From contig JACPMQ010000014.1 in the NCBI GenBank assembly GCA_016185955.1, positions 1-9,056 of the forward strand: a DNA stretch of 9,056 nt, read 5' to 3'. The stretch is from Candidatus Woesearchaeota archaeon. GTDB taxonomy: Archaea > Nanobdellota > Nanobdellia > Woesearchaeales > GW2011-AR4. The position numbers and the translations under genes were made by a program. Within the stretch, counting starts at the first letter, position 1, and each line of letters starts with the position of its first letter. The notes under the pieces were generated by a model. That model did not search any database, had not been told where the DNA came from, and saw nothing but the letters and a program-made list of their open reading frames with translations. Positions 1-5,865 of the stretch are shown piece by piece.

Positions 1-80
1 AATTGGCAATTGCGCACAAGCACTTACTTTCGCAAAAAACCTTTATGTTGTGTTAGCAGTTACATTTTTGCAGAGGAAAA

Positions 81-91
81 TTTTTATACTG
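81..91 (+). promoter_or_regulatory. TATA-like box for lipA
   Basis: The T-rich TATA-like stretch TTTTTATACT is centred about 25 nt before the ATG at 110. This is the spacing expected for an archaeal promoter making an almost leaderless transcript. It supports 110 rather than an upstream in-frame start at 50. Assigned by position and composition only. Confidence 0.5.
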
Positions 92-109
92 AAGTTTTAC
101 CTTATTATT

Positions 110-1021
110 ATGGAAGAGCTTATACAAATCAAAGCAAGGAGGCATCCGGATTGGATTAAGATAAGGCTTCCTTATGGCGAAAAATATGAGAAGGTAAAAA
201 GTTTAGTTAAGACTAATAGGATTCATACAATATGCGAAGAAGCTAAATGCCCTAACTTAGCGGAATGCTGGAGCCATGGAACTGCTACTTTTCTTATTTT
301 AGGGGATATGTGCACAAGATACTGCGCTTATTGCAATGTCAAGACTGGAAAACCTCTAAAGCTGGATTTAGAAGAGCCAAAGAAGGTTGCAGATGCTGTT
401 GGAAAGCTAAATCTAAGATATGTAGTTATAACATCTGTTACAAGAGATGATTTAATAGATGGGGGAGCTTCTATTTATGCTGAAACTTCCAAAGAAATAA
501 GGAAATTGAACCCTAACTGTTCTATAGAGTTGCTAGTGCCTGATTTTAAAATAAGGAGCGGAAAAATACTTAGAGAGGGTTATCTTAATTTTGATGCCTT
601 AAAGAAGGTTGTTGATGCAAAGCCAGATGTTTTAGCGCATAATATCGAAGCTGTAAGAAGAGTTTTTGCAAGAGTAAGGCAAGGAGGAAATTATGATGTT
701 TCTTTAGAATTGCTAAGGAAAACAAAGGAAATAAACCCAAATATGAAAACAAAGTCAAGCATAATGCTTGGTTTTGATGAAACTTTTGATGAGGTAAAGG
801 AAACGATGCAAGATTTAATTGATAATAATGTTGATTTTTTGACTTTAGGGCAGTATTTGCAGCCTTCTACAATACATGCGAAGATAGAAAAGTACTACAA
901 ACCGGAAGAGTTTGAGGAGCTTAAAAAGATTGGCTATGAGCTTGGCTTTAAGAATGTTGAAGCAGGGCCTTTAGTAAGAAGCTCTTACAGGGCTGACAAG
1001 CTGAATGCGTTGATAAAATAG
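110..1021 (+). CDS. lipA: Lipoyl synthase (radical SAM), LipA
   Basis: Lipoyl synthase inserts two sulfur atoms at C6 and C8 of a protein-bound octanoyl chain, the last step of de novo lipoate synthesis, using two 4Fe-4S clusters and S-adenosylmethionine. The 303-residue protein has both cluster sites: the auxiliary C-x4-C-x5-C (Cys42, Cys47, Cys53, in CEEAKCPNLAECW) and the radical SAM C-x3-C-x2-C (Cys68, Cys72, Cys75, in DMCTRYCAYC). The conserved C-terminal RSSY (residues 290-293) that ligates the auxiliary cluster is also present. Length is normal for the family. The ATG at 110 is preferred over an in-frame start at 50: the extra 20 residues are hydrophobic and unlike LipA, and a TATA-like box sits about 25 nt before 110. 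The gene stands alone. A candidate partner, the LipM-like transferase, lies at 3404-4210 on the other strand. The family call is very secure. Confidence 0.97.
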   Translation: MEELIQIKARRHPDWIKIRLPYGEKYEKVKSLVKTNRIHTICEEAKCPNLAECWSHGTATFLILGDMCTRYCAYCNVKTGKPLKLDLEEPKKVADAVGKLNLRYVVITSVTRDDLIDGGASIYAETSKEIRKLNPNCSIELLVPDFKIRSGKILREGYLNFDALKKVVDAKPDVLAHNIEAVRRVFARVRQGGNYDVSLELLRKTKEINPNMKTKSSIMLGFDETFDEVKETMQDLIDNNVDFLTLGQYLQPSTIHAKIEKYYKPEEFEELKKIGYELGFKNVEAGPLVRSSYRADKLNALIK

Positions 1022-1095
1022 GTTCTATGATAAAGTTCAAGAGAAATCCGACATTAAAATGGACTGGCGGGGATTTGAACCCCGAGCATCGCCCT

Positions 1096-1109
1096 TTTCA
1101 GCAATTGAA
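1096..1109 (-). other. Putative anticodon-loop intron of tRNA-Ala
   Basis: The anticodon loop is 20 nt (1095-1114) instead of 7, so 13 nt are extra. Splicing at 36/37 (intron 1097-1109) gives the ordinary loop TTGGCAA. Splicing at 37/38 (intron 1096-1108) gives a helix of bases 32-35 with intron CTGA, including two G-U pairs, and 3-nt bulges, but leaves U37, which is unusual. The span given covers both options. Confidence 0.75.
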
Positions 1110-1127
1110 GCCAAGGGCGCATTCTAT

Positions 1128-1148
1128 TGTCCATTGTTTTTAGCAATT
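1128..1148 (-). other. Putative D-loop intron of tRNA-Ala
   Basis: This 21-nt insertion lies between tRNA positions 19 and 20. On the minus strand it contains ATTG...CAAT, a 4-bp hairpin with a 7-nt loop. Exon TCC can pair with intron GGA, leaving three-nucleotide bulges GGA and CAA on opposite strands. That is a bulge-helix-bulge-like fold with a 3-bp rather than the usual 4-bp central helix. Cutting after the second base of each bulge gives a standard 10-nt D loop. Archaeal splicing endonuclease recognises such folds; splicing here is inferred. Confidence 0.72.
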
Positions 1149-1192
1149 CCGGATTGAATTACCAGCCCGTTCAGTTTAGACACTCAGTGTTT

Positions 1193-1210
1193 TTATAATA
1201 CTTATAAACT
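1193..1210 (-). promoter_or_regulatory. TATA-like box upstream of tRNA-Ala
   Basis: On the minus strand this stretch reads as a run of TTTATAAG and TATTATAA, lying 25-42 nt upstream of the tRNA 5' end. Position and composition fit an archaeal tRNA promoter. The core CTTATAAA is nearly symmetric and could also act rightward. Confidence 0.45.
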
Positions 1211-1227
1211 TATCCGCAGAATTTTTT

Positions 1228-1359
1228 ATGTTTGGATGTCATCAATCTAAAAAACTTGGAAGTGATGAAATTTCAACAATTACTACTTTTCTGTGGGCAT
1301 TAAAACCAAAAGATTTAAATTTAAGTGATGTAAATTTGTCTTATAATGAGAAAAACTGA
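1228..1359 (+). CDS. Possible 43-residue ORF
   Basis: An ATG at 1228 opens 43 codons in the otherwise empty gap after the tRNA and overlaps the first 14 nt of the next gene. A TATA-like CTTATAAACT lies about 23 nt upstream. The peptide starts MFGCHQSKKLG and is rich in Lys, Asp and Asn. I recognise no family. Codon content does not stand out from random A+T-rich sequence, and the promoter of the following gene lies inside it. It may not be coding. Confidence 0.15.
   Translation: MFGCHQSKKLGSDEISTITTFLWALKPKDLNLSDVNLSYNEKN
1314..1323 (+). promoter_or_regulatory. TATA-like box for the surface protein gene
   Basis: TTTAAATTTA, preceded by purine-rich AAAAGA resembling a BRE, is centred about 27 nt before the ATG at 1346. 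This fits a leaderless archaeal transcript. There is no Shine-Dalgarno sequence before the gene. Confidence 0.5.
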
Positions 1360-3388
1360 AAGTTCTTTAAATCAAATAAGACTTGAAGTAATGATTAGCG
1401 GAGATGCGCCCATTGACGAAACTGGTAAAAAAAGAGTTATTAACGCTATAATAGGAGAATATGTTCTTCCAGAATTTGTTCAGGGTGCTATACAAAATAA
1501 TCGAAATAGAGAATTAGCTGTTCGGCAACCAACCCCCAATGTATATCTTCAAGAAGAAATTGCAGGAACTGATTTAGAGGGTGTTATTAATCGAACTAAT
1601 AATGGTTCTAAAAAAGGAAAAGGCTTATTGGATTATTTACCAAATGCAATAAGGTATAGCTCTAAAAGAGTTGCCTTATGGCTACTTACTGCTGCTTATA
1701 CATTAGCTTCTAATTTTTTTCCTGCACCAGCTTTAGCTGCAGTGCCACCTCCTACTCCTCCTGTAATCACTGATGTTACTTTTCCTGCTACTGCTGATAA
1801 AAATACACCAATAACAATTAGTATAACTGCTACTGACAATGTTAAAGTGCAAAAAATTAAAATTATATATAATGGTGTAGATTCCGAGGAGGCATGCGGC
1901 ATTCAAACATGCACAAAAAGCTTTATAATAACAACCCCTAATGCACCCTCGCAAAATTATACTGTGGATATAACTGCTTATGACAATTTTAGTACACCCT
2001 CTAACCAAACAGTAACAGGAACTACAAATGCAGATCCTGCGCCAGCTCCTGCTCAGCCAACAAATGATTCAAGTGATGATAGAATCGTATCTGTTTCCCA
2101 ATTGGCACAAGAATTGTTTAATAAGATAAAAACAAATTCAAATAATGCAAATGAAACAAAAAACCCGGATGAAAAAGATTCGTACGCGCAATTTTCTAAG
2201 CTTATATGGCACACCTCTAATTATTCTCAATTGGCAGGAGAGATAATCACGGCGGCTGATAGCTTATTAAATTCTGGCTCTGATAACCGCAATATTGGAT
2301 TAAGAGAAATTAATGAAACTATTGAAATCTTGCGTAAGTATATTGCTGCCAAAACAAAGAATGATTATCTTGCATTAGAAGACATAAGCATGAATTTGCA
2401 ATCAGCCATGGTTTTTGTAGATTACCTAAATTTAAATGGCGGCTTAAAACTTCCTGATGGCAAAAAGGTGAGCAGGAAAGATTATCTTTTATCAAATGAA
2501 AAAGTGTTTGAAGCAGCACTTATTGCTTCAAGAAGTGTTGCATGGCTTACTCTGCCGGAAAATATAGTTATAGTTCCGCCTCCATTATTAGGGGATAATC
2601 TACTAAACTGGTTAATAGCTACACAAGCTCATACTGATTGGCGTGAGCCTTATCTTGGGGTTGAATTGGAAAAATTTGGGAAAGGCTCATTTAAAGAAAC
2701 AAATTTAAAGCCTTCTTTTAAAGAAGAAGACCAAAAAGCAGCACGTGAATTTATAGATTCTGTCATAGCAAGAACAAGTATACTAGAATCAGATGGGGGT
2801 ATGCAGAGTTTTCTAACCAATAGGCTAAATGAATCTTTTATAAGGGCTAGCACCCTTGATAAGCAGAGGGCAGTGTGGGATATGAAACGTGCAGGATTGT
2901 ACAGGACTGTTCGAGGCGTTGTAACTCCGGAAGATAAGAACATAACATCATTCACATCCGGAGTCGTATACATCAGGACTCCAAATGAAAGCTCAATAGA
3001 TCCGCGCAATCTTCATTCTTATGAGATTATAAAATTAAACAGCCCTATAAAACATATCAGCGGAGAAATAAAAAGCTATTTGCCAGGATATTCAGTAAGC
3101 ATCTCAGAAGATGGAAAAACACTGTTCATAGGTCCCCAGGGCGTTGTTCTTTCAAAGGATAAGTCTCGTTATTTTGATGTCAGCGATTTACAACAAGAGG
3201 CTAGAAATATGGATCCTGAAAAATACAAAAAAGGACTTGAAGTATTGACTTTTGAGTTTGACCCAACCAAAATAGGCAGTCCTGAAGGGCCATGGAAATT
3301 AATTGCACCTTACCAAGAAACAATAAAGGTGGGTATTAGCTATAATGGTAATATGAAAGCAAAGATTAGATATCAAAAAGCCGCATAA
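1346..3388 (+). CDS. Membrane-anchored or exported surface protein with Ig-like domain
   Basis: I do not recognise the whole 680-residue protein. Residues 1-106 are polar and apparently cytoplasmic. A single hydrophobic segment (about 108-125) follows YSSKR and is followed by PAPALAA, which resembles a signal peptidase site, and then a proline-rich stretch. Residues about 137-225 look like an Ig-like beta-sandwich of the kind common in archaeal surface proteins (PPVITDV start, TATDN and TAYDN turns), with Cys184 and Cys189 the only cysteines. A linker rich in Ala, Pro, Asp and Ser (229-245) leads to a long helical region (about 247-540) and a C-terminal part likely rich in beta strands (about 540-680). 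Role is inferred: cell-surface or envelope protein. The 106 residues before the hydrophobic segment are odd for a signal peptide. A signal-anchor with the C-terminus outside is the simpler reading. The ATG at 1346 is supported by its TATA-like box; no other in-frame ATG lies between residue 16 and the membrane segment. Confidence 0.8.
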   Translation: MRKTESSLNQIRLEVMISGDAPIDETGKKRVINAIIGEYVLPEFVQGAIQNNRNRELAVRQPTPNVYLQEEIAGTDLEGVINRTNNGSKKGKGLLDYLPNAIRYSSKRVALWLLTAAYTLASNFFPAPALAAVPPPTPPVITDVTFPATADKNTPITISITATDNVKVQKIKIIYNGVDSEEACGIQTCTKSFIITTPNAPSQNYTVDITAYDNFSTPSNQTVTGTTNADPAPAPAQPTNDSSDDRIVSVSQLAQELFNKIKTNSNNANETKNPDEKDSYAQFSKLIWHTSNYSQLAGEIITAADSLLNSGSDNRNIGLREINETIEILRKYIAAKTKNDYLALEDISMNLQSAMVFVDYLNLNGGLKLPDGKKVSRKDYLLSNEKVFEAALIASRSVAWLTLPENIVIVPPPLLGDNLLNWLIATQAHTDWREPYLGVELEKFGKGSFKETNLKPSFKEEDQKAAREFIDSVIARTSILESDGGMQSFLTNRLNESFIRASTLDKQRAVWDMKRAGLYRTVRGVVTPEDKNITSFTSGVVYIRTPNESSIDPRNLHSYEIIKLNSPIKHISGEIKSYLPGYSVSISEDGKTLFIGPQGVVLSKDKSRYFDVSDLQQEARNMDPEKYKKGLEVLTFEFDPTKIGSPEGPWKLIAPYQETIKVGISYNGNMKAKIRYQKAA

Positions 3389-3403
3389 TTGTAAAAATTG
3401 ATG

Positions 3404-4210
3404 TCAGTTTTCTATAACTTTAATTTGTGCCTCAAAATTCCACTCCCTTCTCGAATATTTCTCTTTTTTCAATTTTTCTGCCAAACCTATTTCCTTATCT
3501 GTTAAATTTCCTTCCAAAATATCAAAATTAAAAGTTTCCTTAAATCCCTGCTTTAAGGTATTGCCAAGCTCTTTATAGCCGATGTTTCTGCCTGTTTCAT
3601 TTTTCAATGACGTTATTTTTTGCTTCATATTCTCAAAACTGATTTTGTCATTTTTATTTAAAACAAACAAGGAAGAATTTTTTTCATAATCAAAATTAAG
3701 AAGCAAGGAGCCATGCTGCAATACTTTTTTGTTAAATCTTCTTTGCGCAGAGCCTGATATTTTCTTATTGCTTACAGCAAGCTCATACCAATTAGATGAA
3801 TTAAAGCACATGGGTGTTTTTATCTTTTCAGGAGCTTTTTTCATTTCAGCCTTAACTCCTATTTTTTCCAATGCAATTTTTAAGGCACTTGCAATTACCC
3901 TATAAGACTCATTGACTTCAAACGGAATTAAATTGGAATTTTCAGGCAAAATAAAGCTGTAGGTTATTTCCTTATCATGAAAAATAGCTTTGCCTCCTGT
4001 CAGTCTTCTTACAATTGCAATATTATTTTTTCTGCAATATTCGAGATTTATCTCTTTTTCAATGTCTTGGCTATATCCAACAGAAATTGCAGCAGGCTTC
4101 CACCCATAAACCCTCAAGATAGGAATTTTGCAATAAGACAATAAGGCTTCATCTATCGCCATGTTTTTAAAAGCGTCATTAAATCCAGTGTCAATAAAGC
4201 GGCATTGCAT
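3404..4210 (-). CDS. LipM/LplA-family octanoyl- or lipoyl-transferase
   Basis: The 268-residue protein belongs to the BPL/LplA/LipB fold family, which attaches octanoate or lipoate to a lysine of acceptor proteins (E2 subunits, GcvH). Visible motifs are nMAIDEALL (16-24), the binding motif RRLTGGKAIFH (68-78), a Cys at 135 in PMCFNSSNWYEL, KKISGSAQRR (149-158) and LQHGS (164-168). A Cys at this place followed by GSAQ-x-R and QHGS is typical of LipM-type octanoyltransferases, where the Cys is the acyl carrier, rather than of ATP-dependent LplA. I therefore lean to octanoyltransferase, partner of LipA at 110-1021. A lipoate ligase is the alternative. A TTG at 4225 is in frame, but the ATG at 4210 is chosen because a TATA-like box lies about 28 nt upstream of it and the family begins near this point. 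The stop faces the end of the surface protein gene 15 nt away. Confidence 0.9.
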   Translation of the reverse strand: MQCRFIDTGFNDAFKNMAIDEALLSYCKIPILRVYGWKPAAISVGYSQDIEKEINLEYCRKNNIAIVRRLTGGKAIFHDKEITYSFILPENSNLIPFEVNESYRVIASALKIALEKIGVKAEMKKAPEKIKTPMCFNSSNWYELAVSNKKISGSAQRRFNKKVLQHGSLLLNFDYEKNSSLFVLNKNDKISFENMKQKITSLKNETGRNIGYKELGNTLKQGFKETFNFDILEGNLTDKEIGLAEKLKKEKYSRREWNFEAQIKVIEN

Positions 4211-4232
4211 TTTGAGGAATTGCAAACCTGAT

Positions 4233-4242
4233 ACTTATAAGA
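4233..4242 (-). promoter_or_regulatory. TATA-like box for the LipM-like gene
   Basis: The minus strand reads TCTTATAAGT here, centred about 28 nt before the ATG at 4210. It supports an almost leaderless message and the ATG start over the TTG at 4225. Confidence 0.5.
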
Positions 4243-4358
4243 TTATGGTAAAACAGTAAAGTGTTCTGCCGAACAATGGAAAGGTATTTATTCATTTTGG
4301 TTGTAGGCTATACTTTCCGAAAAATTTTAAGTTAATTTTATAAAGAAGTTCTGTTTTT

Positions 4359-4367
4359 CTTTATGTA
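4359..4367 (+). promoter_or_regulatory. Possible TATA-like box for the radical SAM remnant
   Basis: CTTTATGTA lies about 28 nt before the ATG at 4391. A better-looking TTTTATAAAG lies at 4336-4345, which would give a leader of about 25 nt. I cannot choose between them. Confidence 0.3.
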
Positions 4368-4390
4368 TCTAACTACTCTGAAAAAGTAAT

Positions 4391-4663
4391 ATGGTAACTA
4401 TAATCAATCCCCCTTTTATGCAAAGATTGGCCATCGGTGAAGAAGAAAAAATATTCTGGGATAGCTTATGGAATAAAAGGATATCACCAGGCAAATATAG
4501 GCAAGATAGATCCCAAATAGAAAAAATATTAAGACCAAATGTCAGAGGCAATACAAGCGATTTCTTAACTTTTGATCTTCTTGAAGTGCCAATGTGGTAT
4601 GTCCATTTAAGTTCTGTTCTTTCCTCAGTAGGCATTCCTTATGAACTTATTGATTTGAATTGA
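4391..4663 (+). pseudogene. Truncated N-terminus of a B12-binding radical SAM protein
   Basis: The 90 residues match the first half of the cobalamin-binding domain that opens many B12-dependent radical SAM proteins. They show a beta strand ending in INPPF (5-9), then a P-x-W-Y-x-x-x-L-x-x-V-L pattern (VPMWYVHLSSVL), then GIPYELIDLN, which corresponds to the G-x-x-V-x-x-x-D segment of the family. Intact members run to several hundred residues, with a CxxxCxxC cluster motif that is absent here. The frame stops at TGA right after IDLN. The next 40 nt carry no continuation in any frame before a different gene begins. I read it as the 5' remnant of a larger gene whose rest was replaced. A genuine stand-alone small domain protein is possible, and it still has promoter-like sequence upstream. 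Confidence 0.65.
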
Positions 4664-4691
4664 ATAGCAATTGATAGAAATAATAGAATTG

Positions 4692-4701
4692 GGAGATGAT
4701 T
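4692..4701 (+). promoter_or_regulatory. Shine-Dalgarno site deciding the start at 4705
   Basis: GGAGATGATT matches the anti-SD complement GGAGGTGATC at 8 of 10 positions and ends 3 nt before the ATG at 4705. It overlaps the upstream in-frame ATG at 4696, so translation from 4705 is preferred. Confidence 0.55.
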
Positions 4702-4704
4702 GAA

Positions 4705-5010
4705 ATGAATAGTGGATTGGAATTATACCTCTGTGAAAAAGAAAGTGTTGGAAACTTTTATTTAAGAGAGTTAGACATCCTCATAGCTACGCAACCTATT
4801 GGTGATTCAATAAGACAAACTCTAAAATTAAGTGAAAATGATGCAAGAACTTTATCAAATCTAAGTAGAGATGGCTTGTTTAAAGAATTATTTAAAAGAT
4901 TTGGTATCACAGACCTTAAATCTTATCCTGGTCTTCCTAAAGGACCTTATTATTCGGTAGACAAAAGTGTTTACATAGCTATAAAAGAAAAAGATTTAAG
5001 TGGTAAATAA
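4705..5010 (+). CDS. Hypothetical protein, 101 residues
   Basis: I recognise no family. The protein (MNSGLELYLCEKES start) has no membrane segment, signal peptide or metal motif, and a single Cys. The N-terminal half alternates strand-like and helix-like stretches. A short Pro/Gly/Tyr-rich turn (PGLPKGPYY) precedes a final strand VYIAIKEKDL. The ATG at 4705 follows a good Shine-Dalgarno match; an in-frame ATG three codons earlier lies inside that site. The gene follows a truncated radical SAM remnant by about 40 nt and precedes another unknown gene by 35 nt on the same strand, so the two small genes are probably cotranscribed. Unlike several genes here that look leaderless, both have purine-rich sites before the start, which fits internal operon positions or a different origin. 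Confidence 0.6.
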   Translation: MNSGLELYLCEKESVGNFYLRELDILIATQPIGDSIRQTLKLSENDARTLSNLSRDGLFKELFKRFGITDLKSYPGLPKGPYYSVDKSVYIAIKEKDLSGK

Positions 5011-5045
5011 AATTAAGTGATTACTACATAAGGGGGGGCTAAAAA

Positions 5046-5489
5046 ATGCTTACAGAAAAGTTGTTTAGCGCTATTGATGAAACTAAACATGCTTATACTT
5101 GGGACTATACAACAAGAGAAGCGGCAATTGCTCTATTTGATGCGAATGAGGAATATTTTGCGATGATTACTAAAAGAAGGGAAATAGCAGATGAGACTGG
5201 GGCAATGCTCGACTATCGGGATAACACTTATTATGTTTGGAATTTATACTCGAAGAACAACCTTGAGACAGGAATTAAACCAGTTGAAAAATGGGGCAAA
5301 AGAGAAAGACATGTCTTGGACGATAAGACAAGAAAAATGGTAGAAGTTGGGAAAGAAGATTTAATGGGTGAAGTAAAGAAAAAACCGTATGGAACAGATA
5401 TAAAAGAGCTTGAGAGTATCACGCTGAGGTTGGGCAGAGTCTATATTTTGGATGGCAACCTAATGCTTGATAGAACTCAATCTCAATAG
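5046..5489 (+). CDS. Hypothetical protein, 147 residues
   Basis: I recognise no family. The protein is soluble and highly charged, with no Cys, no membrane segment and no signal peptide. Residues 1-55 are predicted helical (MLTEKLFSAIDETKHAY..., REAAIALFDANEEYFAMITKRREIADETG). The middle holds aromatic, strand-like YYVWNLYSKNN followed by a lysine-rich region (80-115). The end (LRLGRVYILDGNLMLDRT) is strand-turn-strand in character. A run of seven G at 5032-5038, about 7 nt before the ATG, is the only candidate ribosome site. It lies 35 nt after the 101-residue gene on the same strand, so an operon is likely. The context is accessory: a truncated gene upstream and a transposon downstream. Confidence 0.62.
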   Translation: MLTEKLFSAIDETKHAYTWDYTTREAAIALFDANEEYFAMITKRREIADETGAMLDYRDNTYYVWNLYSKNNLETGIKPVEKWGKRERHVLDDKTRKMVEVGKEDLMGEVKKKPYGTDIKELESITLRLGRVYILDGNLMLDRTQSQ

Positions 5490-5541
5490 ATAGAACTTTT
5501 GTTTTAAAAAGGTAAAGATATATTTTTTATTTTTCGGCAAT

Positions 5542-5612
5542 TTCGTTAAAATTTTGTTAGATGATGTTGTGATAGCAATATCTTGATTTCTCGTTTTTAT
5601 GATTTTAACGAA
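5542..5612. repeat. 11-bp inverted repeat in the gap after 5489
   Basis: TTCGTTAAAAT at 5542-5552 is repeated in perfect inverted orientation at 5602-5612, 49 nt apart. The gap from 5490 to about 5660 shows no convincing gene. The repeat is A+T-rich, so a chance origin is possible. It could be a weak terminator-like stem or the remains of a small palindromic insertion. Confidence 0.35.
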
Positions 5613-5661
5613 GGCAACAATAGGAGAATTTTCGGTGGCAACCTCATGATAGGCGAACTCG

Positions 5662-5714
5662 CAATTGAGCATAACGTATGGGCTTAAGCGAAGTTTTTGC
5701 CCTCGAAAAAATTC
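5662..5714. repeat. Intergenic stem-loop module, copy A
   Basis: Positions 5662-5698 align without gaps to 7210-7246 at 29 of 37 positions (CAATTGA, TAAnGTATG, TTAAG and TTTTT conserved). After the shared part, both copies close a hairpin. In copy A, TTTTT (5694-5698) pairs with AAAAA (5706-5710), extended by GAA/TTC beyond one mismatch. Keeping a T5/A5 stem in both copies while the loop differs suggests a structured element rather than decayed coding sequence. Confidence 0.5.
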
Positions 5715-5724
5715 TCCTCGTGAA

Positions 5725-5764
5725 GATTTTTCCCTCTAGAATGAAATGACGAGCTGGAAAAATC
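5725..5764. repeat. 9-bp perfect inverted repeat
   Basis: GATTTTTCC (5725-5733) and GGAAAAATC (5756-5764) are perfect inverted repeats around a 22-nt spacer. They lie between copy A of the stem-loop module and the transposase 3' end. This hairpin-rich noncoding stretch (about 5660-5850) has no supported gene and may hold the right end of the insertion sequence. Confidence 0.4.
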
Positions 5765-5813
5765 GAACAGAGCTGAGAATTTTTTCAGAGATGACGAATA
5801 AAGCGATCTTCCC

Positions 5814-5865
5814 GCTCGGGCAAGAACCCTACACTAAAGTGTAGGGTATTTAATCTTGCCCTCGC
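5814..5865 (-). terminator. Strong hairpin at the tnpA 3' end (IS right-end structure or terminator)
   Basis: ACCCTACACT (5826-5835) and AGTGTAGGGT (5838-5847) form a perfect 10-bp palindromic stem with a 2-nt centre. Around it, GGGCAAGA (5818-5825) pairs perfectly with TCTTGCCC (5854-5861), extendable to 10 of 12 bp. The outer stem includes the last sense codons of tnpA and encloses its stop codon. IS200/IS605 elements carry subterminal hairpins recognised as single strands by TnpA, so this may be the right-end hairpin, a transcription stop, or both. Confidence 0.6.

Larger units (their letters stand above)
1060..1168 (-). tRNA. tRNA-Ala(GGC) interrupted by two introns
   Basis: Read on the minus strand, 1168 is G1 and 1060 is the discriminator A73. 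The acceptor stem GGGCTGG pairs with CCAGTCC and contains G3:U70, the alanine identity pair. The T arm is CGGGG-TTCAAAT-CCCCG. The anticodon stem CGCCC/GGGCG encloses TTGGC, placing anticodon GGC at 1110-1112. Removing 21 nt from the D loop (1128-1148) and 13 nt from the anticodon loop leaves a canonical 75-nt tRNA. Its D arm is ATTC-AATCCGGATA-GAAT with G18G19, and U8-A14 and A15-U48 tertiary pairs are possible. CCA is not encoded; TTTT follows A73. Gene and isotype are well supported, but intron boundaries are inferred. An alternative D stem using the first GAAT would leave a loop lacking G19 and A21, so I disfavour it. Confidence 0.88.

Noticed and set aside
1..109. Possible end of an upstream gene or a longer LipA N-terminus starting at 50
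   Set aside because: The extra residues are hydrophobic and unlike LipA, and the TATA-like box lies inside them. No other frame here has recognisable coding content.
5460..5672. 70-codon minus-strand frame in the gap between the 147-residue gene and the transposase
   Set aside because: It overlaps the end of the gene at 5046-5489 and contains both arms of the 5542-5612 inverted repeat. It shows no recognisable domain or ribosome site. Best read as noncoding.
5660..5850. Possible omega-RNA (TnpB guide RNA) downstream of tnpA
   Set aside because: There is no tnpB or tnpB remnant in the window, and the hairpins are explained at least as well as element-end structures.
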